From NCBI GenBank assembly GCA_022495995.1, contig JAFEMH010002511.1:124001-188000 (forward strand): a stretch of 64,000 bases of DNA, in the 5' to 3' direction. This document shows positions 22,835 through 33,766 of the stretch, piece after piece (position 1 is the first letter of the stretch; each line of letters begins with the position of its first letter). Under the pieces are notes generated by a model. The model did no database searches. It worked only from the letters and a program-made list of their open reading frames with translations, and had not been told where the DNA came from. Origin of the DNA: Adenophora triphylla var. japonica. Taxonomy: Eukaryota; Streptophyta; Magnoliopsida; Asterales; Campanulaceae. Both the position numbers and the translations under genes were made by a program.

Positions 22835-23229
22835 TAGAGTTCTGACAATTCGGAGGTTGTCACCTAGTGTTATCGGAATTAACGGAGGTGACTGGGAATA
22901 GAGCTTGATTGCTTCATAGATAAGGGATATTTTCTGAAAAAGATGTTATCTTGGTTAAAAGATAACGGAAATTGCATGCCCAAGTGGAAGGTCCAGGGGC
23001 AGGATTGTAATTTCGCTCGTAGCGAATGAAGCCGCCCGGCATGAGATGGAGAAAAAGGAGCCGTACGGCTAGAGACCTCGTTTTTTCCAGTTATTTAAAA
23101 CAGTTTGAACGGGCATTGGGCATTATTGCCGCCCAAGAACTGCCGAGGAAGAGAGAGAGAAAGGAGAGAATTTCTTCAAAATTCTTCAATTCCCTTTGCT
23201 TCTATCGATTGGAATGGATCCGGAGGGCA

Positions 23230-23830
23230 CACTACCAGAAAAAGGTCATTTAGCGACGGAAATTTCCGCCGCTAAAATTATATTTCCGTCGCTAAAATAA
23301 ATCACCGACGGAAAAATTCCGTCGGTGGTCCGCCGCTACCAGCTCGTCGCAGTGCTCCGACGGGTCAATTTCCGCCGCTATTTTTTTCTTTTACCGACGG
23401 AAATTAATTCCGCCGGTGAATTAATGGTTTCAGCGACGGAAAATTCCATTTGCTATATTAATTTAATTTAATTAAATTTTCATTTCGAGCGGCGGAAATT
23501 TTCGTCATGTAATAAAAATTAATTTAATTAAATTAATTTCGGCGGCGGAAATTTCCGTCGCCGTAATAAAATTTAAATTAAAATTAAATTATTTCAATGC
23601 GGAATTTACCGTCGCTGAAATTATTTAATTTTAATTTAAATTTTATTACAGCGACGGAAATTTCCGCCGCTGAAATTAAAAATTAAATAAAAATTAAATG
23701 ATTATAGCGGCGGAAATTCCGTCGCTGAAATTAATTTATTTAATTAATTTTAATTTCAGCATTAATTTCAGCGACGGAAAATTCCGTCGCTGATTCTGAA
23801 ATAAATTTAAAAAAAATAATTTAAAATATC
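23230..23830. repeat. CACTA 3' subterminal repeat region
   Basis: More than a dozen copies of CGACGGAAATTTCCGTCG-type motifs in both orientations, separated by AT-rich AATTTAATT spacers. In known CACTA elements such motifs bind the TNPA-type protein. Confidence 0.9.
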
Positions 23831-23946
23831 AATAAACCAAAATTTTTGTACCTGATATAACATTTCAATTTATAAAACTAAAACTATAAAAACTAAAATT
23901 CAAATATCACGTACCAAATAAAAACTAAATACCACCGTACCAATTC

Positions 23947-24050
23947 GGGAGGGGGAGGGGGAGAGGGGGAGGGGGAGAGGGGGAGGGGGAGAGGGGGAGA
24001 GGGGGAGGGGGAGAGGGGTGGAGCGGGGAGAGAGGCGGGGAGGGGCTCCC
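23947..24050. repeat. Pure G/A tract (GGGGGA)n
   Basis: About 70 bp of uninterrupted GGGGGAGGGGGAGAGG-type sequence, then a less regular G-rich end. Potential G-quadruplex or triplex-forming tract just downstream of the CACTA second gene on its coding strand's complement. Confidence 0.9.
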
Positions 24051-24119
24051 GCGGGTACCAAATGTCAAAAATGTTTACAAACAAGTATAAATTAATACAA
24101 AAATGTCTAAAAATGTCTA

Positions 24120-25934
24120 AAAATGTCCGCAATCAACCTGGGGGAGGCGGGAAATTACCCTGGGAGTCCTGGCCGAGATGAGCCATCAACAGCGCCAATT
24201 GTCTTTGAGTCTCGCATGCTGTCTACGAATCTCTCGCATGACGTCGATCGTTCTCCTCCCGCATCTGCGCTCGAACCGCCAAAGCATCCGCAAGCTTTGC
24301 CCGCTCGCGTTTCTCCTCCTCCAACGCAGCCTCCAGTGTCGACCCTCGGATCATGAAACGCTGGCCGGGCTACATTTCGCCGACGGCCGGTCGACGCCGA
24401 CGGGCATTGCCGCCCGTAATCCCCATCCCTAACACTCGGGCTCCTCTCCTTGGATGTCCCCGAGAGGTGACCTCCGCCAAACATCGTGCACGAAGGGGAC
24501 GGGCTCGCCGGGAGGCGTTCCTTCGGGAACAACGGCGGCTTGATATGCGGCTGAAAAATAAAACAAACAATTATAATCATATACACAATGTAAGGTACAT
24601 AAATAAATTTACATATTCAAAATCAAGTCATTTAATGGTAGTTTACTTACAAAGGCAAGAGCGCAGTCGATCGTCAACCCATCATGGAGGTTGATCGGGC
24701 GCCGTAGAATTCCGAATATGGGTGCTAGCGTAAACATCCACAAAAGTGATATTCGGACCATACTCCCTTTCCTATAAATAAAATAAGCGAGATTATTACT
24801 TTGAAATTGTATATATAAATGCAACATTTAAACTGATTTAAAAGCATGCATACACTACATTTACACTAAAACTATGGATTTCATAGCATCAACATTGGCT
24901 CCCAGCTAACATACGTACATAAACCTATTTAAAAGCATCCATACACTACTACATTTAAATTAACATACATACCATGCGGTCGTGATGCTCGGCGACCGTG
25001 AGCGTCCCCCCGGTATGCAACGCCGCCGACCCCGAGGAGCTGCTCTATTGGCCTCTGTTCGGATATAGCCTTCGCCGCAGCGACCCCCAATATTCGCAAA
25101 ATTGACCAAACACCTCATCGGTCATAAAAGTAGGACACAAGGGCTGTTGTCCCGCCGCGAGCCGAGTAGTATAATAATTTTTCTTCGTGGTACCTATAAA
25201 AAATATGAATATCTTGTAAACATATAATGATGACATTATAAAATTAAAAGAGTATAATCATTGTTAATTAAACTAATTAAGGATAGATAAATATGTTACA
25301 AATAAAATCCTTAAATAGCTTGTGAGCCTCGCTCATCGTAAACAAATCTAGCCGTCGCATCGCTGATGTCTGGCGCCCAATAATATTTAGCCTACAACAT
25401 ATAATGATAACATTACAAAACTAAAAGAGTACAATCATTATTAATTATAACATTTTAATAACAAACTAACATTTAAGTTTTAAATAAAAACCATTAACAC
25501 ATTACCTTAAACTCATCCCACGCATCGTCCTTGCCTCTGTGGCAATTTTTTCCGATTGGGCCAAAACTCGGTCATTTTTCGAGACCGCCGCATTGCCCGA
25601 TCTTAGTCCCCGGGGTGGGGTATCCACCTACAAACACGCCAAGTATATTTATACAATAACATTTTAACTTAAATAATGAATTATATATAAAGCAAAAAGG
25701 AACCAACTTATATCAAATTAATGAAGAGTTACTTATCGGTCATAAAGTGATGATATCCTCGACCAATATCCTCCCCTCGTAATCGACGGTAGTCCGAGTA
25801 TCGGCCCCAGGTGGAGCTAGTACTACCGCGTGAGGGTCGACATCATCGCTACCGGATCGGGACGGTTGCGTCCCAAGAATCAATGTGTAAATAGGCTTAG
25901 TCTTCTTACCCTTGCCCTTTCTACTAGAACTCAT
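24120..25934 (-). pseudogene. CACTA second gene (plant transposase Ptta/En/Spm, PF03004-like)
   Basis: Minus-strand exons with introns between them. The start ATG is at 25934 (MSSSRKGKGKKTKPIY) and the first exon ends near 25740. Fragments near 25625-25505 contain DDAWDEFK, and near 25390-25335 KYYWAPDISDATARFVYDE. The exon 25236-24970 has TTRLAAGQQPLCP, FGQFCEYWGS and, after a frameshift, HTGGTLTVAEHHDRM, the 'HTGG..' hallmark of the family. The exon near 24778-24655 has EREYGPNITFVDVYASTH, and the last exon (24586-24120) has low-complexity coding. Stops and frameshifts are present, so it is probably inactive. In En/Spm the equivalent product binds subterminal repeats. Confidence 0.75.
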
Positions 25935-26310
25935 ACTTGTATTACAAGAAAATATTAAAATATACAACTTTAACAATAGGAAACAATATATTCACAATAC
26001 ATCTAAAACTTTAAAGTTCTAATAATCTAAAGCATTCACAATACATATAAAACTTTAAACTATTAATAATATAAAGCATTCACAATACATATAAAACTTT
26101 AAAGTTCTAATAATCTAAAGCATTCACAATATATATAAAACGACGGATATTAAAAATAATCTAAAGCATTCACAATACATATGAAACTTTAAAGTTCTAA
26201 TAATCTAAAGCATTCACAATACATATAAAACTTTAAAGTTCTAATAATCTAAAGCATTCACAATACAATTTTAAACTTTAAACTATTATTAATCTTCGTC
26301 CCCATCGTCA

Positions 26311-29300
26311 TCACTGGACTCGAATTACTACAAAACTCGAGTTCTTCATCTTCGTCTTCGGACTACGATGAATCAAACTCTGGTTCCTCTTCCTCTTCCT
26401 CTTCCTCTTCCTCTTCCTCTTCCTCTTCCTCTTCCTCTCTCGATTCATCAATATCAATGTGCGCGAGATGACCCGAACGAGGCGGGGAGTTGGCAAATTC
26501 ACCGGTAAGATATCCTCCTCGGGTTCATCAACATTTTGAGGAATATGAGTGACATCATCTAATGGATGATTAGGCGATGAAACGTTAGGTGGCACCGGCA
26601 TTTCATCCTCTTGATAGGGTGTTTCTAATGACGACTCTGTAGTTGTCGACGAGGGTAGGTTGTCAATCATGCTCCTAGCCTTGGTCATCCAAACAGCCCA
26701 CAATCCGTCGGGTCGCGGACGAGGGTAGGGAGTCATGTATACCGTTGTGCTTCGAGATGCTAAGATGAAGACGTCGTCGCCATTATGTCCGGACGAGTCC
26801 TTTACATCGACGAGGTCAAATATGGGGTGCTTCTTAACACCTCGCACATCCCGCCAATCACAATTGAACAAGACAACACCGTTTCTACCGAAATACTCCA
26901 CCTCGACTACTTCTTTCAGATGCCATAATAATCATTCCCTATAAGCTTCACACCGCTATTCCACGTCAATTTAGAGCCCCGTAAGCTTTGGTATGAAACA
27001 CATAGCCATTCACGAAATAACCGTTGTATAAATGAACGTTCAAGTACGGAGATGATGCTAAATGTCTTAACCTCGCAGCTTTGGCATCACCCGGATGTTC
27101 ACTATCTATAAGACAATATTGTAACCAATTTAATACAATTTTAAGATTGAATGTTTAAAGAAGTGTATAGAATAAATTTGAATGAAACGAAATATTTACA
27201 TATTTCCTTAGCCGCTTTGGAAATTCTCTTTCGTCCTAGTTGCGATGAGTTACGGGAGATAAATCCTGAGCTAAATCTTCAAACATTCTGCATTAGGGTT
27301 AAACAAGGCATTTCATATGCGGGTAATTAAACATGCATAATTTAATCGACGAGGCGTAAACATAACATCAATGACTTACTTGATATATTCCCCAACCTCG
27401 TCGCAGCTTAAGAAGAACATACGTTTCGACCGCGGCAAACTCTTTAGCGGTTAACGTACGCGTACCAACCCGTTTGCCGAGCAACCGACCAGTGGGATGA
27501 AAATACGAGATGTTTCCCTTAGACGGAAAACCACCATCGTAATTGCGGCCAACCCTAGTCAATCTCGTATCAACATCGGGAGGAAAATATGTTCCGACAA
27601 AGGCAACAATCTCATCTATGATAACGGCCTCACGAAATTGAGGCCTCGACCATGGCCCTATTGCTCATCTTCCTTTTCAATTGGCCTAGATACCTAAAAG
27701 TCATTCGTAGATTAAAACATAAATAATGTTAAAGAAGGTATATTGTTAACGCTCAAATTATTTAGAAATAGAATAAATTCAATTACCTCTCAAATGGATA
27801 CATCCATGTATTGAGCTGGACCACCGACTCTAGCTTCGTATGCCAAGTGGACCGGTAAATGCTCCATAGAATCAAAGAATGAAGGAGGAAATATCTTCTC
27901 AAGTTTGCACAAAGTCACTACGATGCTCTCCTCAAGCTTTTTCATGTGATCAACACGCGCGGTGTGGTCGATGTTAACGCTCGGAAAAACTCACTTAACT
28001 CTGTTAACGCCACCCGGATATTGTCGAGCAATAGACCCCCGAGAGCAATCGGAAGTAGCCTATCCGGCCAAAATGTGGCAATCGTGACTCTTCAAACCCT
28101 GCACTTTCCCCTCCTCTACATTGACACGAGTTACCAATGTTAGACGCGTAACCATCCAGGAAGCCTTAAATCCTTGAGCCATTTCGGGAGGAGGAGCTTC
28201 TTTTCCTTTGTAAGCACGTATTGAGCCATCGGTCTAAGCGGTTTTACCATTGACGTATACCAAGTCTAAGGCCGGCCGCTTACTGATTTCCTTAAGGTCC
28301 TTTCGAGCTTTTCGTTGTCTTTAGTTGTTCTCTTGAAATCCATCAACGTGTTAAAAACATTATCGAATACATTCTTCTCAATGTGCATCACGTCAAGGTT
28401 ATGTCGAATGAGATTTGTTTTCCAGTATGGCGGCTCCCAAAATATACTCCTCTTGATCCGGTTATGGGTAGTCCCAAACCCTTGTATTTTGGTCTTCGAA
28501 AACTTTTCCCCCAGGGGATCGGGCAATCTAGATACCTCCTCATAGACCGTGTCACCACTTAAACGAATCGGTGCCTCATCATGGTCAATCTTGTTCTTTT
28601 TAAACGCATTCTTACGGGTCTGAATGGGTGGTCCTCAGGAAGAAATTGTCTATGGCAATCGAACCAACATGGTTTTCCGAGTGCGTGAGCGTGAAAGACT
28701 TTGTGTCACTCATACAATACGGACGGAGCCAACTTCCCGTGGGTGCTCCAACCCGATAACATCCCATATGCGGGAAGTCATTAAGCTGTCCACATCAACG
28801 CGACCTTCATCTTGAAATTCTCTCGCTTGAAAGCATCCCACGTTTCGACCCCATCCTCCCAAAGCTGCTTCAATTCGTCCATCAAAGGTCGGAGATAGAC
28901 GTCAATGTTCCTCCCGAGTACATTTGGGCCGGGGATGAATAACGACAAGAACATGTAGGGATCACTCATACACAACCGGGCGGAAGATTGTAGGCACGGT
29001 GGCTATAACCTGCCAACAAGAGTAAGATTTTGCCCCAGGACCAAACGGGTTGAAACCATCGGAAGCGGATGCATAACCGTATATTTCTTGCTTCGAGACG
29101 CAAAGTCGGGATAAGTCTCATCAAAGTGTTTCCATGCCTCCCCATCACTGGGATGAATCAACACACCCTCTTCACGCAAACTTTCCTTATGCCAACGCAT
29201 TGCCTCTGCGGTAGATTTAGACGCGTAGAGGCGTTGCGGATCTTGGAATCAACGGCATGTAACATGGCTTGCTTATGTGGTCTGTTTTTCTTGTGTTTTG

Positions 29301-30091
29301 AACTCCCCCTCCGATTTGGCTTATATCTACTTTGTCCGCAAATTGAACACTCTGTCTTACGTGAATCTTCCTTGTAGAATAGCATGCGAGTCATTCTTAC
29401 ACGCATCAATCTTTTCATAACATAGCCCAATCTGCCCAACCAACTTCTTTGTCTCATAAAAGTTTGTAACCATCTTATTCTCTTTCGGCAACATCCGCTT
29501 AATTGCTTTCATGATACGATTATAAGCGGCGGCTAATATTGCAATCGGCCTTTATGTTAAGGAGCTCGGCCACGGCCTCCAACACACCGATCTCGCAACC
29601 TGGATAGACCTTCTCTTTTGCGAGTCCATAGCATCAATAAATTTCTTGGGCTGCGGGGTTGGTTCTTCTTTGTTGGTTCTACGACCAATCGAAGGAAGGG
29701 ACCAGTGCATCCCTAACCATATCTTCCATATTCAAAGGTGGTTCTTCATTGTCTGAATAATAGTTTCGGGTTCGGGAGGTACATGAATATTCTCGGGGAT
29801 TATTCGCAACATTTGTGCGCAATCTCGGCTCACCGTGACGGGTCCACCGTTTGTACCCAACTTGAACCCGTTACGCAAAGATGTTTCGAGTCTCGATCAA
29901 GCTTAGATACTTGACATTACAACACTTGTCGCATGGACACCTAATCTTACCATCCTTATCCATGTGACCGGTTTTATTTAATTGAGCAAATTCAACAAAC
30001 CCCTTGACCCTCTATAAAACTCGGGATTGATACCGCGTTGATTCGGCAACTTCCGCTTATACATCCAACTACGATCATCGTTATGAGACAT
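26311..30091 (-). pseudogene. TNP2-like CACTA transposase, frameshifted
   Basis: Starts at ATG 30091 with MSHNDDRSWMYKRKLPNQRG and IRCPCDKCCNVKYLS, the transposase-associated domain. Next come TNP2 core blocks: HPSDGEAWKHFDETYPDFA (about 29160-29100), MSDPYMFLSLFIPGPN (about 28970-28920), RNIDVYLRPLMDELKQLW (about 28915-28860), KVALMWT (28800), then HNLDVMHIEKNVFDNV (about 28410-28360), and further weaker DUF4218 pieces. The 3' block 26901-26311 has VVLFNCDWRDVRG and DVFILASRSTTVYM, typical of DUF4216, and ends in a repeat-encoded charged run from a (GAGGAA)n tract. At least several frameshifts and stops separate the blocks; some gaps may be introns. Not functional as read. Confidence 0.87.
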
Positions 30092-30329
30092 TACTCCTGC
30101 ATTGCAATCCATATATTATACGTAAACTCAATTTAATCGACGGATGAAACAAAATCGGGATGTTAATAATTATTGGATTTCATAATATATTAACGATCTA
30201 TATAGAAGTAATTAACGTATTATCATTCCCTAAATTTGAATAACAAACTTAAAAGCAACACGAGATCTTCTTAAAATAAATATAAAGCTTCTAACTCATA
30301 TTTAACAATATATTAACAGGTCTTCTTAA

Positions 30330-31955
30330 AGTGTCTACGAACTCGTGCCCGCTCCCGAACTCGAATCTCTACTCTTCCTCCGCCTCGGTCCCCGGAGGTC
30401 TTTGGTCTAGGTATGTTGAAAAAGTCGGTCGGACCTCGTCTGGCTCGGGTATCGTGTGGTGGTGGATCAATCGATCTGGTAGCTCTCGATCTTGCTCTTT
30501 CTGCCTCAAGGCCTCCTGCGAGCTATCACTTCGGGATCATTTCTCAAGCGGCTCTCCGAATCTCCCGTCTCTCATGTCTCTGCTGCAATGTCGCCGGTGA
30601 TTTCATCGGGGTTGCTCTTGGCCTCCATGCCTCTTAATGTCATTTTGGAAGAATAGTACGCCCCCAAAACACTCTCGGCGTCGAGCCTCTATCATCGGTT
30701 GTACGGGACCTTGCTTTGCTCCTCGTACCATGTCGGATACTCGGTGGTCGAGGAAATGTGCTACCTCTAGTCGACGGAGTAGTGGTCGTATCGGAAGAAA
30801 GCCCTCTAGAAATGCTCTGCAAAGAAATGTGTAGTACGAGGCTCGGTCATAATCATCGGCATTGTATTAGTCGTCAGCTGCTCTCTCAAAGTCCGAATGG
30901 TCTGCTGCTGCGGGTATCCGTCTTGTCTGCTCACTAGAGATGGAATGCAAAAGGATGATACATGTAGTCCGGAAGTCGGACAATAAGCGGCCCGTCTGAA
31001 TATCTCTCATAGTACGCAATCCCCATGCCGGAATCCAATAGTACGGGTTTGCGGTCTCATATCGGGCCAAGGCCGACCTCCTATGCCAACTCTCGGTAGC
31101 GGCATCCCTCAATATCTGCGCTGTCCGGTCACCCAAGGTAATGCGCGTCTGCCCCTGCAGCGTGGCGAGATCAACGAAATCTCTCATACGGCCACAATGA
31201 TAGTAATGCTGAACCCATGTACTCGGATCCTCAGGCTAATCTATCAATGCGGTGGTATGTCTCCGCTAGCAACGAGTGGAATGATGTCCATCGCTCCCTG
31301 TCCGCATTGAATATGCCGGATGTCAACTCCTCGATCACCTCTCATTTGCTGATGATCTCTAACGGCGTAGTGGACACACTCCGATGTAGCCGCAGTAGTG
31401 CGCGGACGGAATGAGCAACATGAATATATCTAAGGAAGTGGATAGATCAAACGGTCAGGGGCTGGTCCGACTCAATACGGCTATATGAGTCAAGTCTATG
31501 AATCTATCGTCAACGACAATGCCCGATACCCGGTCTGGCGATAATCCCAAGAATTCGGATAGTTGCTCAGTGGCGATCGTGCGTCTCGAGGAAATGCCAC
31601 GGTCCTCGACTCGGCCACACCGATCGGTGCTCGAAAATCCTCCATCGTTGGCATCGGATCGTTTGTACGATAGGGTGAACACATGTCGCTCCGAATCCCA
31701 GCACGAGCGGCTCGGAGCGAGATCCCAATCAATCTTCCAATCTTTTAGAGACGAGATGCATGGCATGCTATACCTCCTGTCAATAAGTTTCCGGTGTTGT
31801 TTTTGGTGAAAGCGCGTGAGTTCAAGAATGTCTTGTTGAAATTGAAACTCGCGGGAAACAATTTCTCCATTGTAATGCTCCATCTTTGCCTTAAATTGGG
31901 GGGCTGCTTGGGACTTTTTACCTATTAATATTGTGAATAATTGTATCAACAAATC
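30330..31955 (-). other. GC-richer block of unrecognised minus-strand ORF fragments inside CACTA
   Basis: Three minus-strand open pieces (31952-31455, 31220-30867, 30822-30640) with more even base composition than the AT-rich surroundings. They contain FQFQQDILELTRFHQKQHR, CGRMRDFVDLATLQGQTR and TANPYYWIPAWGLRTMRD. These read like protein, but I do not recognise the family. Plus-strand frames overlapping them are Ser/Arg-rich and look like shadows. It sits upstream of the transposase gene in the same orientation, so it may be an extra CACTA gene or captured host sequence, now broken. Confidence 0.4.
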
Positions 31956-32287
31956 TTGAGCTCTAGTTCAAACTAAACTAAAGGATAATGGTGTCCCTAC
32001 CTAACCACCTACTCTGTCCTTTAAGTGCATGTTTGATAAACCTATCCCATCCCGAAATGCATGATTATATGAAATGCAAATATCACTTTGCCTACTTGCT
32101 TTATAATCGAAAATAAAGAAATTTCGGCTTTTGCATAGACCTAAATTATTACTATTGTGAATAATTTTAAATATTAATATTTAATTCTTTGTTGTAAAAT
32201 ATATAATTTTACAATGATGAATTAAATTAACATTTATAAACAAGATAAGAGTCGTTATCATCCACAACTATCAAAACCCTATCTCAG
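31956..32287. other. AT-rich non-coding CACTA interior
   Basis: Contains one copy (about 32040-32125) of a sequence that recurs at about 33770-33850 (ATCCCATCCCGAAAT..CTTGCTTTATAATCG). No gene seen. Confidence 0.5.
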
Positions 32288-32955
32288 CTTAGACCAAGAA
32301 AGATAGAGCAAATAAGTTCTTGTCAGTTTGAGCAAAGGATTTTCTGTTTAATATAGGTTTTTCCAGTTTCACTGTCCTCCTCTCTAAGAATCTCAAACAT
32401 CACGGCCATTGTCTTGACGATTACTGTTTTACTCTTCCTTGGTGATATACGGTCACAAGTAAAAACAAGATAACGATATAACACCGGTGAAGAGAAAACG
32501 AAATTTCCTCCAATTTTTCAATCTCCACCTTCCATTTACCCAAGATCCTGATTGCGAGAATCTTCCTCATGAGCACAGAAAAGGGCGGTGTTGCCCTCAA
32601 TCTCACGGTTGCACATGCCCTCAATCTCACGGTTGCACATGCGAAGCAACCGTGAGATTGAAAGCATTCTCACCGACTTTCAAGCTCATGAGGAAGATTA
32701 CGCAATCGGGATCTCGAGTAAATGGAAGGTGAAGATTAAAATTGGAGGAAAGGTTTTCTCTTCAGCGGTGTTATCTTGTTACCTTGTTTTTACTTGTGAC
32801 CGTATAACACCGTGAAAAGCAGCTGTGACAAGAACATGTTGTGATGTTTGAGATCCTTAGAGAGAAGAACAGTGGCTGGAAAAACTCTTATTAAACAGAA
32901 AATCACTTTGCTCAATGACAAACTTATTTGCTCTATCTTTCTTGATCAAGATGGA
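32288..32955. repeat. Long hairpin: inverted repeat with about 310-bp arms and a 9-nt loop
   Basis: The tip is exact: CAATCTCACGGTTGC (32622-32636), nine bases, GCAACCGTGAGATTG (32646-32660). Outward the arms keep pairing imperfectly through AATCTTCCTCATGAG, TACGGTCACAAGTAAAAAC, TCTCAAACATCAC and AGAAAGATAGAGCAAATAAG to about 32288 and 32955. The left arm has an extra repeat of the tip sequence. Transcription would give a long stem of the kind processed into small RNAs. Confidence 0.9.
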
Positions 32956-33039
32956 CGGATTTTGATAGGCGTAGGTGAAAGGCTCTCATCTTATTTATAT
33001 TTTAAGATGTTAACCACCAACCACAATACCCTAAGGTGC

Positions 33040-33150
33040 ATCTAGGGTGCCGGGATTGATATCGGGCGCTCGAAGCGTAGGCGATATTACATCACCGTCC
33101 GCGATGCCGTCAATCGCCCCAAAATGGGATCTAGAACCACTAAGGTAGTG
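33040..33150. repeat. Dispersed direct repeat, copy 1 (copy 2 at 34258-34366)
   Basis: AAGGTGCATCTAGGGT, CCGGGATTGATATC, GCGATGCCGTCAATCGCC and CCCAAAATG recur in the same order and orientation at 34258-34366, with about ten differences and small gaps. Confidence 0.85.
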
Positions 33151-33322
33151 TGCGGTTGAATATGTTACATTATTGATACATTCACCCCTTTCCTCCCCCT
33201 TTGACTTTAAAAGACTTGAAAATTAGATATTTAGTAACTTATCTAATTGTTGCGTATGTAATATGTTATGTTTACTAAATATGTAACATGTTATATTTAC
33301 TAAATATAACATGTTACACCGA

Positions 33323-33766
33323 TGGAAAATATCAAGTCTATTGCACAAGCATTTGGCCCAAAGATTGAAACTTTAAAAGTAGATTTACTATTATAATTAA
33401 TCGGAAAACAAGAAAATCCCCAAGCTGCGGTTTTGTATCTTCTACAAGCGAAGTTGGGGATTTTCTTATTTTGATTAATTGCTAAATCTACTTTCAAAGT
33501 TTCAATCTTTGAACCTAATGCTTGTGCAAACTGAGATTTTCCACTCCGGCCTTAACCCGTGGTAGTGGTTGTACGTGATAGTAGTGGGGTGGAAAATATC
33601 AAGTTTGCACAAGCATTTGGCCCCGAAGATTGAAACTTTGAAAGTAGATTTATTATTATAATAATTAATCAAAGTTTCAATCTTTGGGCCTAACGCTGTG
33701 CAAAAAACTGAGATTTTCCACTCGGCCTAACCCGTGGTAGTGGTTGTACGTGATAGTAGTGGGGTT
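33323..33766. repeat. Tandemly duplicated foldback element
   Basis: The first foldback 33323-33543 has ends TGGAAAATATCAAG..CTGAGATTTTCCA, with arms of about 80 bp and an inner CCCCAA/TTGGGG stem. It is followed by a 46-bp tail (AACCCGTGGTAGTGG..). The second copy 33590-33720 is the same foldback with its loop lost, followed by the same tail to 33766. Confidence 0.88.

Larger units (their letters stand above)
19943..23229 (-). mobile_element. Probable Ty3/gypsy-type LTR (minus strand), far end uncertain
   Basis: Read on the minus strand, the left end finishes GGGCACCACATTCACA, preceded by a GGCGACTCC phrase near 20015. Such phrases are common near the 3' end of plant Tat/Athila-type LTRs. 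A minus-strand TATAAATA box lies at 21239-21246 with a plausible leader after it. Beyond it come tandem arrays that would sit in U3. No internal domain, PBS or matching second LTR is present. I could not find a partner for GATGG (19938-19942) at the other side, so the right boundary is unproven and the element may be truncated by the CACTA at 23230. A few 60-80-codon open frames here look like chance. Confidence 0.45.

Noticed and set aside
23026..23253. 75-codon frame left of the CACTA as the missing Helitron helicase N-terminal part
   Set aside because: Although it can be read in frame across the CACTA junction, it shows no helicase motif and looks like leader sequence.
24155..24586. 143-codon minus frame as a separate gene
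   Set aside because: It overlaps the degenerate last exon of the CACTA second gene and is low-complexity; folded into that pseudogene.
30331..31414. Several 65-90-codon plus-strand frames
   Set aside because: Ser/Arg-rich shadows of the minus-strand block; no domains and no start context.
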